Source of the DNA: Chara braunii
Taxonomy: Eukaryota > Streptophyta > Charophyceae > Charales > Characeae
Length of the DNA stretch: 62,196 nt
Direction: 5' to 3'
Assembly: GCA_003427395.1 (NCBI GenBank)
Contig: BFEA01000491.1
Span: 773,350 to 835,545, forward strand
Both the position numbers and the translations under genes were made by a program. Of the stretch, positions 1 through 12,040 are shown piece by piece. The notes under the pieces were generated by a model that saw nothing but the letters and a program-made list of their open reading frames with translations, was not told the origin of the DNA and ran no database searches. Each line of letters begins with the position of its first letter. The first letter of the stretch is position 1.

Positions 1-429
1 TATCTGGATGCCAAATAGGGAGAAGAGGCCCCCCCTCTTCTGTTCTGCATCTGACACAACCAGCTCAATGGCAGGTTTTCCCAGCTTTTTCTAGTCTTTC
101 CAGTTTCCCAGATACCCTGCTCAGTTAATCCCTTGGTCTTCAGGGTAATCAATGCTGGCAAGGGTGATCAATCCTGGTAAAGGGGACGCTGGACCCGCTT
201 AAGAGGGGCTGCGGACACGTGGAACAAGTCTGAGGTAAACGGGGTTACTGGAGTTACTGTACTGGAGTACAGGGAGACCTAGGAACAGGAAAGAACAGCA
301 GACAACTTCCAGGTGAAAGGATGGGCCTGATGATTAGGAGACCCAGAAAGGAAGGGTTAATCAGCAGCTTCACGGGATAGAGGGTGCTCTACAGTAGAAG
401 CATAGATGGCCACAGCCCTGTCAATATAT

Positions 430-595
430 CCAATTGTTGTCCCTAAGGGACGCTGGACCTGGTTTCCAGCAGGTGTCGCTCCCCACCAATAGATAGAGCA
501 ACCCAATGCCCAAAGCCTCGATCCTGGCGGTTCTCTTACCACCGCTGCGATAGAGGCCTTGCAAGCGGGTTTTCCAAAAAAAAAAAAAAAAAAAA
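430..595 (+). mobile_element. poly(A)-tailed retro-sequence 3' end, copy 1
   Basis: A sequence ending in 20 consecutive A (576-595). It contains the phrases TGGTTTCCAGCAG and CTCCCCACCAATAGA, which recur before a second poly(A) run at 1653-1689; the second phrase also recurs, inverted, in the RHD3 intron at 61682-61703. Shared sequence followed by poly(A) is typical of SINE or LINE 3' ends. No pol III boxes or target-site duplication were found, so the class and 5' limit are uncertain. Confidence 0.45.
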
Positions 596-1480
596 GATTG
601 CAGGTTTGAAAACTACCTAGCCATTGATCTCAGCACTCTAACTCTGATCAAAACCATTTGTTCTCCTCTGGTTGACCTTTTTGCAGCATATTATTTTGGC
701 AAAGGGAAAACAGCGTAAGAAGGACATCACCACCCGGGTGTAATTCCACCACATTATCCACATATAACCAATCTGGTTTGGATTATCATGAATAGCACGT
801 ATCCCAATCACTCACTTGTCGATTAGGTCCTTTACAGATAATTATGATACAGTCTAAGGGAATGACACCTATCAGTGTATCTAGTGTTATAGCTGAATTA
901 CAACCAACTGTGTAGAAAGAGAGGCAGAGATAACTTATGCCTATCATCAACAACGAGCTCCGTGGAACTTCTTTGATCTTCACAGAGTAGCAGAATCTGT
1001 ATGAGCTGTAGTGAGATTGCCAAAGAGTTGGCAGTCTGCTATCAGCTCTGCCCTGTACCAGCTTTGTCTATCATGGATCAGAGTAACAATACTTTCGATA
1101 CCAGATCCGTCCATCGAACATCAAGGTAATATTACTGAGGTATTTTGAGAAGGAGCAATTGAAGAGCAAGGGAAGGAGGAACCCTTCTTGGTCGGCTATA
1201 CATTTGTAATGGGAGCAGAAGAGACAACACGGGGGATGGGTGAACAGCAGGGTTAAGGGTGGGGTGGCGTAGGATGGGGTCGGCGGAAGGTATAAGAAAC
1301 CATGAAGTGGCACTCAGACATTTTTGTTGGGAGATTGAGTTTTGTCTCGTCTTGTATTGGAGTGAAATTTGTTGGTAGGAAAGGGGGGGTGAAAGAAGTC
1401 TCTTGGTCTTCTCTCCAATTGCCCCTCCGTCGCGAGCCATTGTTTTCATTGGAGTTTGTGTTGCTAGTCCAACTCACACA
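596..1480. other. no recognisable feature
   Basis: Only short open frames occur on either strand, with no domain, terminal repeat or tandem structure that I recognise. It is probably decayed repeat sequence, given what lies on both sides. Confidence 0.4.
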
Positions 1481-1652
1481 GCCTGTCGGTCCAAAGTGTT
1501 TGGAAGTTATCTGATATCTCCCTCCTCCCAGCAACATATTGCACCCGGTTTCCAGCAGACGATTCTCCCCACCAATAGACAGGAGCCAAAAGCACAAGGC
1601 TGCTATTGGACGATGCTCATATCACCCACAAGAGTAACCTAAACCGTGTTCG

Positions 1653-1689
<37 letters not shown>
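1481..1689 (+). mobile_element. poly(A)-tailed retro-sequence 3' end, copy 2
   Basis: Second copy of the family seen at 430-595. It shares CGGTTTCCAGCAG and CTCCCCACCAATAGA and ends in 37 consecutive A (1653-1689). Downstream sequence differs from that after copy 1, which supports independent insertions. The 5' end is not defined. Confidence 0.45.
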
Positions 1690-1690
<1 letters not shown>

Positions 1691-2490
1691 AGAACCTCAA
1701 AGCAATGGCAGAGAGGCTCAGTAAGGCAGGATAGAAGACGCAAGTCCTGGTAGCAACCTACAACATTAAAGAGATGTTTATATCTCTTGCGCACCCAACG
1801 CTTGTCAGGTCGGTAGACTGGCTGCTAACCAGTGGGAGATGAGAGATGTGCAGAGGATAAGTCTCAGCAGAAGAGGTAAGCAGGTTATACTCAACAAGAA
1901 GAGCCTGGGAGCAGGCTTCGCTGACATGAAGTTAAAGGTAATACGGCAGTTGGTCTGATTGAATTGGCCAATATGCATGTGACAAGTGAAGAAAAATCCA
2001 CTCAAACAAGTAGTCGGTATGCCAACGAAGACAAACTCCAGTCCCCTCTGGCTTGCACCCTGCGTGCCAAATTTGAGGCGGACTCGACAGCAAGTTGTTG
2101 CAAGAGGTCAGATGATGCGATGTTAGTTGTGGCATGTGACCCCTCAGAGCTGGCTAGCATTACGACAACAAGGATGATTTAGGAAAAGTTTGCCCAAGCA
2201 TACGGAGACCGCCTAGTGGTTGTCTGAATGGACGATACTTCAAACTCTTGGGATTTCTTGGGCTTGAGGATCACTGTGCTGCCAGGGCGCATCTTTTTTT
2301 TTTTTTTTTAAGCGACAATGCTCCGATGTATTCGTGGGGAACCCGGGCCCAACTTCCCTTATGAGAATATAGAGAGCAATTTGATATAGCAGGCCCATTA
2401 CCTGGCTTTGGCTAAGAATAACAGGGATATTTGTGAACAACTGCTGAGGTTTTTGAAGCTTTGAAAATTTTCTGAACAATAAGGAGTTTC
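1690..2490. other. unassigned, probably old repeat
   Basis: Short frames only, plus a T-run near 2292. It may be an upstream part of the LINE whose C-terminal region is seen at 3370-3960, but no reverse transcriptase motif could be read here. Confidence 0.3.
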
Positions 2491-2619
2491 ACTAAGGATA
2501 CATGCTAAAGAACTCGTATAGTGAGAAACATGCTGGAACCACCCAACCATCACCCACTCCCTCCATGGCAAAAGGGAAAGGGAGGGGAAAGCCAACCTCT
2601 CTTGCCGTGGAAGTAGACG

Positions 2620-3205
2620 ACCCACTTGTCACTATCTGCCTCCACCAAGGGTTACTATGCTCCGTCAAGCCCGGCCCCAGAATAGAGCAACCCTCAATTA
2701 CTGCCCTTACGCCCCCCAGACACAACACTTCCCTCCAAGATGCTACCTCTGCAGGGTACGGCTCTCCCCCATTCCGGCAAATAATGAAAAACTGCAGACT
2801 AAGAGGCTTCACAGCATAGCCGCTGAAAATCACCCCTTTCCTCCCCAGGTAAAAACTTCCCCCAGTCGATAAACCGGCCCCACCAAGAGGACTCCCTTTC
2901 TCCTCATCGAGCCCAGCTCCCGACAGGACCCCTAATCGATCACCCCCAGTCTCTCAAAACATACACCCCTGCAGAATAGCAGTTCCTCCATCCCCTCCAT
3001 CCAGATCCCTCCAAGTGGGATAGCCAACTTAACACCACTCCCCGCTAAAAAAACACCCCTTGTCTCTATCTGCCCCTGCCAGGGCTGATCTGCACCCCAA
3101 AGATCGCCCCAGTCCTATAATAGAGCAAACCCTCATATCCCCCCTTACCCTCTCAAGGGCATACACCTCCAGCCTTGTGTAGTCCTTGCAGAATAGGGCT
3201 CCTGT
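2620..3205. repeat. diverged tandem duplication, C-rich
   Basis: Two related C-rich blocks occur about 430 bp apart, at about 2625-2770 and 3058-3200. Both run in the order CTATCTGCC, CCAGGG or CAAGGG, GCCCCAG, ATAGAGCAA, CCCTTAC, GCAGGG or GCAGAATAGGG. Frames are open for about 100 codons in places because the DNA is stop-poor, but I recognise no protein. Confidence 0.5.
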
Positions 3206-3369
3206 GCCTGGGCCACAAGACCCAACCGTGATTGGGAAAATTTTGCACTAGAGATCTATCGAAAACCTTTTAAGACCTATCCACTAAGAACCGTAATGAT
3301 CCATAAGGTGTATGAGCAAAATTACAATAGTAACCATGAGGATATTCACGGAAGAGTCAACCAGCCATG

Positions 3370-3960
3370 GTCTCCTCTTTGCAGTGGCAGGTCGCTCACC
3401 GCTGCCTCCCTAGAGTCCCTACCAACAACTGGAAAATTGACCATACACAGTTAGAGCATCAAGGCAAGGCCTTGCCATGGTGCGAGACATGCCTGCAGGG
3501 ATTTCCAACTAGGAGGAAAGTAGAAATAATTTAACACATTTTTTATGCAATGTCTGTCCTCAGGACTAGCATGGAGATGGTGGGACAGGATATGGAGACA
3601 GATGGGCCCAAATCAACCATGGTCATAAAATGGGAGGGCGATCCTGATGGGGAACCACTCAGAACCGCAGAAAGACACATCTGAGGGTACTGGGGAGAAG
3701 AATGGTCCACTTGGTTCTATGGTGGTAGAGATGTGCTCTATCCTTAGAAGGGCCGAGGGTGAAAGGGGAGGAGAGAAAGGAACAGATTAAGCACCAGATA
3801 CAGTCGGAGCTTACATGGAGATGGCAGAAGAGGAGGAAGACCCTTGACCAGATGCATACGTCATAGATAGCCACACACATAACCCGTTTCTGTAGAGATT
3901 GGTTGAAGGGGGACGGGGAGGGGTGGATTGCAAAGGTGGTGTGGTCGGGAGACAAGACAA
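3370..3960 (+). pseudogene. LINE ORF2 C-terminal fragment (zf-RVT region)
   Basis: In + frame the stretch around 3430-3560 reads like the zinc-binding zf-RVT domain at the end of plant L1-type ORF2: GKALPWCETCLQGFPTRRK, then a broken 'HIFY' block. A charged helix-like tail rich in K, R, Q and E follows to about 3900 (for example KEQIKHQIQSELTWRWQKRR). Stops and frame changes interrupt it, so it is a dead non-LTR retrotransposon tail. The upstream reverse transcriptase is not visible. Confidence 0.6.
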
Positions 3961-4060
3961 AAGGGGAACAACATGGGGGGGGTGGCAGAGGAAGACTTTT
4001 GTGCCAAACTAGGATAGACAATTGATTTTGAGAGATTGAAACTTCTATAAAGCGCTATTT

Positions 4061-6533
4061 ATGAGCGCACGGGCGCATTGTCGGGCACGTCGGTCCCACC
4101 CCTTGCAGTGAGTGTCGGACCTCACGGTCGTCTCACGAAGGAGTAAGGTTCCGTACCAAGTCAGTGGAAAGACCACGCCGACCGTGCGTGTCAGCTATAC
4201 CTCTCACGGCTCCCTGCGACAGGACAAAGTTCCGCGAGGTACAACTCGCCTCTACCTGAAGGGTTGTCACCACCATTAGGTAGGCATATCCCTGTTGAGC
4301 TACTGACTCGCGTGCGAAGGCTTTTACCTACAATCACAATCGCAGAGGTAAGTCAGTCGAGGGTGTTTTCTCAATCGGCGTATCATAGGCATACGAGCGG
4401 TAGAACGCTTAAGACTGGCCTGTTGAAATATCGGGCTTCGGAACGCTGATTTCCTGGACCGACTTACGTTTTAGGTCGACTTGACCGTCGAACTTTCGTG
4501 CATACAACATTTTAATATATTCACACTTAACCCATAGATTACATAAAACGTTTTTCAAATCAATGCACATATAATGAATGGATTTTAAATATTGAGATTG
4601 AAGGGTAAAAATGTCATGATCGTACCATCATTCTATTAGGAATAACTTTACTCGGACACTTACAACTTTGGTGAAAATAAAACAAAGGTCTATCACACAA
4701 TATTAAGTATGAAGTATTACCGGTGAAACACTTCCCACTTTCATAAGTGCGGTGCATCCGAGACTCTTCAATTAGTCAAATCCAGTTCAAACCAACACAA
4801 GCACACAACAGACTCGGACAAAACATGCAAGGACAGTTCACATTTCATGCACCTTCATAGTCAACCTTCAATCCACACTATTGACTTGTCCTTCACTTTC
4901 CCAAACCATGTTTAGCAGCTCTATCTTTCCTGAGACTTATCGAGACCAGCCTCCTCACTTTATTTCAAAGGGTCTTTGATAGCGACTATGACTGTTCGAA
5001 CATTTAAACAGAGACAATGGTTTTACTGGCGACAAGGTTTGTCTTTAGGTGTGGATATCAAGTCCAAGGGGAAATAATTCAATCGGTAAGAACTGATTCG
5101 TTATCGAAAGACAATAGACAATTCATTTTTTTTTGTAGACATTTTCTTTTAAATGCATTGGTTTGACCAACAGGAACCTGCACACACACAGCTCGACAAG
5201 ATTTCAACATCCCCTCTCGTTTTTCACCTATTGTTTCTGAGGGTCGGGTCCTTAGAGCAAGATCGTACGCCTCAGTAATGACATCCCAAAGGTCAACTCC
5301 TAGTTTTACTTCATAACATATTTATCCAGTCTGTCTCTTCTCCTTTTTCTTTGAATGAGATTTATGCTCATATCCTAAGTTGTTAAAGGAAAATTATATT
5401 TTCTTTTACATTCAGTCTCTTCATTTTCTCTGATTGAATTTAAGTACATTTTTTTTTGTTTGCGTGGCTACGAGTAACCTGAGTCCCTATTCAGATGATC
5501 TTCAGAGTCCACAACTAGATTCAGTCTACATGGCGGCTCTTCTTTCCTAGTATTTTCCCCGCGGCTTCGATCTTTCTTCAATTTTCTTTTATGACACGTG
5601 GAGTTACTCTCACTGGAGTACCTCCTTTTTTATATTTTATCTTGGTTTTTCTTAATCTTACACACACAAGTAGTGGATAGATTCTCACTGAAACCTTCCG
5701 CTTTCTATATTCAAACAAGTATTGAGATTACTCTCACTAGAGCTTCCAATTACCCTTCCAATTTTATTCAACCCTCATGCAATCTAACAATAGATAGTTA
5801 CGCACATAAATGATTCATAAGCAACAGGATAACTTATACACGAGTATCCTACTACCTTGCTAAAACAAATAGTAGAACGGTTCACACTTGAACACCCTAC
5901 TATCTGATTTCACATTTAGAAGGCAATTCATATTTCTTTACTTTATAGATTAGTCTATAGTTCAAGTTAGTAATAGAATGACCCTCACCGGAAACAAGTA
6001 GTAGGATAACACACACTAAAGCACCGTACTACTCTTCAAACACAGATTAGTCTGGACTCAAGCAAATAATAGGATGACCCTCACTAGAGTCCCGTACTAT
6101 TGCTTGAGTAATAAGTTATCTAACCTTCAAGCAAGCAATAGGATGACCCTCACAGAAGTCCCCTACTACTTCTTGTTGACCAACAAGTAATAGGATGACT
6201 CTCATTGGACTATCCTACTGGCCATTTTGAGGTGTTAGACAAGTTGAGGGTAAGTACACAGACTGAAAGCAAATAGTAGGATAACTCACACTCGACGATT
6301 ATCCTACTATTTTTTTCAACACTGTTTAGTTTAGATTCGGGCTAGTAATACGACGACCCTCACTGGATCCCCTTACTATAGCTTTGAATAACACATTGTC
6401 TAACCTCCAAACAAGGACTAGGATGACCCTCACTGGAGTATCCTACTATTCATTTACTGCTTTAGACAAACAATTTGTACGTAGTTAGTAATCGATCAAA
6501 CTTCATATATTTGTGTAGACGTTAAACATACAT
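4061..6533 (-). mobile_element. long LTR copy D, part 1
   Basis: Starts with a disturbed version of the LTR terminus seen in elements A, B and C (AGCGCA..TGTCGG..GTCGGTCCC). It then shares the following blocks with them: ACGACAGG-type, TTGTCACCACC, GGCATATCCC, GAGCTACTGA and CATGCGAAGG (4200-4330). A long hairpin array (5590-6480) follows. Element A interrupts it at 6534, and similar sequence resumes at 10901. By analogy with A and B its sense strand is minus. The exact left end is unclear because the terminal motif is partly duplicated. Confidence 0.55.
5590..6480. repeat. hairpin array D, part 1
   Basis: At least eight units at roughly 50-90 bp spacing share a core close to ACCCTCACTGGAGTA, flanked by complementary arms such as TAGTAGGAT and ATCCTACTA. 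The best unit has AAATAGTAGGATAA (6271-6284) pairing perfectly with TTATCCTACTATTT (6299-6312). Arm sequence varies among units, for example TAATAGG versus TAGTAGG. No protein is encoded. Confidence 0.75.
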
Positions 6534-7423
6534 TGTCGAGCGCATTGACTCCCGCCCTTTTCGCAAAAGGCGAGAGCCCTCCCGGCCATGTCACGCAGGA
6601 GTAAACAAAACAAATCAAAAGACAATTTGGTGACGACGCAAGATAAACCCATGAGTCGTCGAGATGGATACAGTTGCATTGTCATCTTCGCCGCTCTAAC
6701 TGGGTGCGCCAGTTGTACTTTCCACAATCTCCTATGACAGGATAGGTTCCCGCGGGGCACACCTTGCCTTCCCTAAGGGGTTGTCACCACCTTTAGCGGC
6801 GTATCCCTACCGAGCTAGTGACCCACATGCAAAAGCTTTTACATGGAATTGTAGAGGAATGTCAATCGAGGTCGTTTACTCGTTCACTGCAGTATAGGTG
6901 TGCTTGGTTAAACGCCAAAGTGAACCCGAACGTCGTCCGTTCCTTAGGTCGTTGATCTCCTAAGTACGATTGAATGACGGTCAACTAGGACAGACTCAAC
7001 AAAGTGTGAAACCCATAAAATAATTTTAGTTCCGTTACAACTATTTGACAATAAAACAAATAAATTCATCACACCTTATCCAACCGTACAAGATCAGTTC
7101 AGGCCGCGTCGGGGAAGAACGTCATACCGACGCCAATGTCATCCCTGATCGGTTTTCGACTTGATGAGATGGTCTGCCAAAGTTTTTATTCCCAACCTAT
7201 ATGCCCGAATATATTTTTATTCCGCCACTTCCAAATATCGCAGGCCTCAGGTCTTAGGTTCAAAAGTTTTTGTCTCTCAATCATAGGTCGGGTCAGAATA
7301 AACTTCCGTCAGATAACCAATCTCATCAAGTTATGAAGGTCGAATAACCTTTTACTGATTCGGACATTGTTCGACATTTAAAAACATCGGGCAGATACCC
7401 TTGTCAGGGTTTCTACCCCGACA
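6534..7423 (-). repeat. element A 3' LTR
   Basis: About 890 bp, TGTCGAGCGCATTGACTC to CTACCCCGACA, with a 5-bp terminal inverted repeat TGTCG/CGACA. It aligns along its length with 10023-10900. Shared landmarks include CGCAAAAGGCGAGA, AGGAGTAAACAAAACAAATC and GGGCAGATACCCTTGTCAGG. Frequent mismatches, many at CpG sites, show an old insertion. Confidence 0.75.
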
Positions 7424-10000
7424 GCATTTCCGGGCCCCATTGAACGACGTTCCCTTTATTCACCATCAAAATACAAAGTTGGGATTCTTATGAAATTTCC
7501 ACGTGAAAACAATTATTATAATACATAACAATACAAAACAATTGTCGAGAACAAAGCCAGAAGGTTTCACCAACAAATTTGGATTCAGCCTCCAGAAGCC
7601 CAAATATAATAACACCAACAAAACTAGATGTGCCTCCAGAAACCTCAATATAAATACAAAAAAATATGTATTCTGCCTCCAGAAGCCTAAAACTTAACAT
7701 CCTTTCACTCATGAATTAGAATAGTACCAGACTCTGCCCATGGCAAGCCGAAAATATGGATTCCGCCCCCGAAAGTCAAAAATACAGAGGATTTTTTTTC
7801 AGAACGGTCACAGCGTCTTCCTACTGGCGGCCAACATTTTTATCTCTCTGAATGGTTACCAGATTCCCCCCCCTGGCAAGCCTAAAATCGACAACCTTCA
7901 GGTTGATATCACAATAGATCAACCTGCTGGAAGTTGTTCAGACATCGTATGAACGAACCATTTTGAGAGCAACTATTCATTCAAAAGTATTCATCCAAGT
8001 TTTGAACCTACTCCAACGTCAAAGAGAAAAAACAACTCGTAGTTATCATGCCCGATGTTTCTGAACAGTTTGTGATATGCGTCGAGGAGTGGTGTAATCC
8101 TTTTCACGGGATAGCATCTCGACATCAAGCCCCGTTCAAGATTTGAGTTTCCCCACATTCTCTTCGATTCAAGTGTCGTGACCTCGTCAATCCCCTCCCT
8201 ATAGAGCTAGCATCTCCAACCCACACAACTCAGGCTGGTTAGGCCTCGACCATAGAGGTGAAGTGATCCTGCTTGACTCAAGATTAGATAACCACTCCTT
8301 CTCTCGTAACAAGCAGTAATTGCATGCTTTATATGCAGTGTCTTAAACCACCAGTACCTTACAGAGCAGTCATCCGAACCTTTTTCTTTTCGAGTTACTG
8401 AACGTTTTTGTTTTGGTTAGAGACCCCTGGTGAAAAGCAGTGATACAACAGGCGACCGGTCCTTCGACGTTGGGCAACCGACACTTCCACTTTGAGCGTT
8501 TCTTTTTTTTTCTCTCCTTCATCTTTCCTTTTTTTTTTTCTCTCTTTCCTCCCTCCTCCCCCCGCCCCCTCCCTTTTTAGGCATGAATGATGGTGTTCCT
8601 AGCAAAGTGTAATAGGAGAGAAAAATAAAAATAATAAAATAAATATATTTGGTCGTGATAGCGGTAAGGTACATCTTGGACAGTACTCGTGTGAGTATGC
8701 CCTCATTCAGGGTTTCTTTGACATCTGGAAGTAGCTCGATGCTACATGGAAACAGATAGGAGGAAAAAAAAAAAAAAAGGAACAAAGATTTGACTGATAA
8801 CTTGAAAAACGTCCTGCCTTGTTGGCAGGGTACTACAATACAACAAAAAAAAGAAAAGAAAACAATTATTTTCTCGTGAGTGATCATATACATCGGAGAT
8901 AGTATTAGTGTGAGTATCATGTTAGTCAGGGTTTCTCCGACATCTATAGCACGTCGCTACATGGACACAAGTAAAAGGAAATCAACAAAAGAAAGAAGAA
9001 AAAAAAATGGAACAAAGATTTAGCTGAGAGTGTGGAATACGGTGCCTTGCTGGCAGGGTTGGGTACATTTTTTTTTTCTATAAGCTGAGTTCGTTCCTCT
9101 ATTCGTTCCTTCTCGTTTTCAAAACGGACGACCCCTTACCTCTGTCGAGGCTCTACCCAACCTCTATCGACCCTGCCCAGGTCTTTCATGAATTCAGGAG
9201 GACAATTGTTTTTACCTGGATGGGGTACTGGTGGTTTAATAAGGTTACAACACCTTCCTCTCTTTCAATGATAGTGTAATATCCCTTCCTTAAACCACAT
9301 AGGATTCAGAAGACAACAACTCGCTATGGACGAAGAACACAACTTCGGCGCGAGCCTCACTACCACCTATAGAGCTTACAAGTACATCCAAAGTTTATCG
9401 TTACATAATAACAAACTTAGAACAAACTTCAATTATCCACAACGAAACAATTCATAACAAATGTTTTCACATGAAATTTCGTAATGATCTAAGTCACACA
9501 TCTTAACAATAGATAAGATGTATTCATGAAATATAAATGCATCACATATAATATAAAATAGATAATCTCATCCAAGTACACAAATAAAGTATATAACTCA
9601 GCAAAGAAAATAAACTTTGGTTGACAACGTTTCAAATAGCTCCAAAAAATGAATGTCACAACAAAGTCAATCTTATAACATCATAACTGCAAGAATACCC
9701 AAAAGTTTAACATAAAATATCCAAGAAATAATTGAGGTAAAGAATAATAATCTTAATCCAGTTTCTGAAAATTTATAGATAATAATAATGAACTTTTAAT
9801 GTCCCAAAAATAATAAATGAGGATCCAAATATCACGACAATATATACCCAACTGAAATGCTCAGAATAAATACTCCAAATAAAATCAACACTTTAGGACA
9901 TAAAATTTCATTAGAAATCAATCAACGACGGTAAACAACAATCCATCAAAAAAATAAAATATGGAGTGTCGTTCCACTAGAGACAACGGTAGATAGTCAC
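7424..10000 (-). mobile_element. element A internal region
   Basis: Non-coding. About four repeats containing GCCTCCAGAAGCC lie at 7570-7780. The block at 8065-8240 aligns with element B at 40360-40520 (TGTCGAGG.., CAAGCCCCG(T/C)TCAAG). A two-copy tandem repeat lies at 8640-9070. The block at 9290-9360 aligns with B at 40690-40760 (CTATGGACNAAGAACAC). The rest, 9400-9950, is AT-rich with nothing recognisable. Confidence 0.6.
8640..9070. repeat. two-copy tandem repeat with serial stem-loops
   Basis: Two diverged units of about 200-240 bp. The first has four consecutive perfect stems: TACTC/GAGTA (8684-8697), CCCT/AGGG (8700-8712), GTAGC/GCTAC (8731-8745) and CCTGCC/GGCAGG (8813-8829). The second unit keeps the sequence order (GTGTGAGTAT, CAGGGTTTC, GCTACATGGA, GGCAGGG) but has lost part of the pairing. 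Confidence 0.65.
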
Positions 10001-10020
10001 TGTCCCCGGCAACAACGCCA
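10001..10020 (-). promoter_or_regulatory. primer-binding site, tRNA-Asp type (degenerate)
   Basis: The + strand reads TGTCCCCGGCAACAACGCCA. This is a near match to the 3' end of plant tRNA-Asp (GATCCCCGGCAACGGCGCCA), separated by CC from the LTR start at 10023. It fixes the element's orientation as minus. Confidence 0.7.
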
Positions 10021-10022
10021 CC

Positions 10023-10900
10023 TGTCGAGCGCATTTGTTCCCGTTTTTTGTGCAAAAGGCGAGATCCCTCCCGACCATTTCACGCAAGAGTAAACAAAAC
10101 AAATCAAGAGACAACTTCGGGACGACGCAAGATAAACCCGCAAGCCACCGGGACGGATACAGTTGCTTTGTCACCTTCGCGATGTCGGGTGCGCCAAATG
10201 TATTTCTCGCAGTCTCCTACGAAATGATAGGTTTCCGCGGACCACAACTTGCCTTCCTAAGGGGTTGTCGCCACCCTTAGGAGCGTATCCCTACCGAGCT
10301 ACTGACACACATGAATTTTTTTTTACATGTAGTTGTAGAGGTAGGTCGGTCGAGGGCGTTCACTGCAGTATAGGTACACTTGGTTAAACTCCAAAGTGAA
10401 CCCAAACGTCATTCATTCCTTAGGGCGCTTATCTCCTAAGTACGATCGAACATCGGTTGACTAGGATGGTGTCAACCAAGCATGAAACCCGCAAAATAAT
10501 CCTAGTCCCTTTACAACTATCTGTAAACAAGACAAATAAATTCACCACACTTTATCCAACCGTACAAGATTAGTTCAGGCCACGTCAGGGAAGAATGTCG
10601 CACCGACGCCAAAGTTGTCCCTGATCTGATTTTTGACTTGATGAGATGGTTTGCCAAAGTTTTTTTTCCCATCCTATATGACCGAAGATATTTTTATTTT
10701 GCCACTTCCTGGTGTCACAGGCGTTAGGTCTTAAGTTCAAAAAATTTCGTCTCTTAGTCATAAATCGGATTTACATAAACTTATGACAGATAATCAATCT
10801 CATCAAGTTATGAAGGCTGGATAACATTTTACTGAGGGAGGCATTGTCCGACATTTAAAAACACCGGGCAGATACCCTTGTCAGGTTTTTTGCCGCGACG
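10023..10900 (-). repeat. element A 5' LTR
   Basis: About 878 bp, TGTCGAGCGCATTTGTTC to TTGCCGCGACG, colinear with 6534-7423. The terminal CGACA has become CGACG, and small indels plus many substitutions separate the two LTRs. Confidence 0.75.
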
Positions 10901-12040
10901 ACGCACACGAGTAGTAGAATGACTCGCACTGGAGTATCTTACTACATTCCACTCCCATGCATTTTCATTCACATTTCCGCATTAGTCATCTTAGGGTCAA
11001 ACAAGTATTAGGACGGCCCACACCAGAGTCTCCCATAACCGGTTCGACATGCAAGCGAAGAGCAAAATAACTTGCACTAGTTTTTGTCGCTAAGATAGTC
11101 AGTATACATATGTTCATACACAAACATCATATATGCAAACAAACGACATATACACATGCGGCATGATGACTCACACTAAGATCCTCAGCCCTCTTGTCAA
11201 CAACTATATCATGCACATAACACTAAGTCATGAGAATGACGAAATAACTTGCACTGAAGCATTTCACCACTTTCTCAATATCAATCTAACATAAGTTCAA
11301 ACAAGTAGTTGAATAACTCGTACTGGAATACCCCACCACTCTTTAATCTTTAGTCTTTATAGTCTCAAGCAAATAGTAGTGTAACTCACATTGAAGTACT
11401 CAACTACCTCTTAAGGCTAATCAGACTGAAGTCAAACAAGTAATAGGACACCCCTCATTGGAGCTCCCTATTATCGATTCAATATCAGAGAAGCAATGTT
11501 ACGGAACAACACCTATATAAACAAATAGTAGAATAACTCAAACCGAAACATCTCACTTTTTGTCTCCAATTTAACACTAATTATGCATGCAAGCGGTATA
11601 ACGACTCACACTGGAGCTTTCATCCTACTGCTTTGTTTTTCAATACCAAGCATTCTAGGTTCATTTTTTGTACGCCCAAGTTCCTTCTCTTCATCAGTCA
11701 AGGTTTTTACTTCGAACATATACCTCTTTCTTTTTTTTATGTCCTTAGCTTTGAAGAAAGTCAAGAATTTTCATATTTCATGGTTATAATTGCAATATGA
11801 TAGAGAGACATAGGTTGTAGGAATGTACGTGAAAATGACAAAGCATGCGCACCTCGTGGTTTCCTACCTCCAGAGTTCTTCCTGAACTTCGGCGGAGCTC
11901 TCGCAATCGTTCTGTACTTGGAGCCTTTTGTGCATGACATGGGGTTGGTTGCGCGTGTTTTTTATTCTCTGCCTCCAGAGTTTCTCTTGAAGTGAGGCAG
12001 ATCTCTTAAAATCGCCCTATTACTCGGATGTGCTTGTTCT
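10901..12040 (-). mobile_element. long LTR copy D, part 2, with hairpin array
   Basis: The same ACTCACACTGGAGTA-type hairpin units as at 5590-6480 continue from 10905 to about 11620. One is TAATAGG (11441-11447) pairing with CCTATTA (11467-11473), a covarying pair relative to TAGTAGG/CCTACTA. At 11860-11920 the block CTCCAGAGTTCTTCCTGAACTTCGG..AGCTCTCGCAATCG matches the block that follows the hairpin array in C (24880) and B (32100, 45355). This makes it the interrupted continuation of copy D. Confidence 0.6.

Larger units (their letters stand above)
6534..10900 (-). mobile_element. element A: short-LTR non-autonomous LTR retrotransposon
   Basis: Two related LTRs (6534-7423 and 10023-10900) flank a 2.6-kb internal region without a gag-pol frame. 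A degenerate tRNA-Asp PBS lies two bases inside the right LTR, so the element reads on the minus strand. LTR termini are TGTCGAGCG and CCCGACA (right LTR mutated to GCGACG). The size and lack of coding suit a LARD/TRIM-like passenger mobilised by a relative. The flanking bases, ACAT and ACGC, are not a clean target duplication. Its internal region shares several blocks with the internal region of element B, so the two are one lineage. Confidence 0.7.

Noticed and set aside
5590-6480. CRISPR-like regularly spaced repeats
   Set aside because: Eukaryotic LTR context, imperfect spacing, unit-specific complementary arms, no cas genes.
6530-10904. 4-bp target duplication for element A
   Set aside because: Flanks read ACAT and ACGC, and the right LTR terminus is mutated, so it cannot be claimed.
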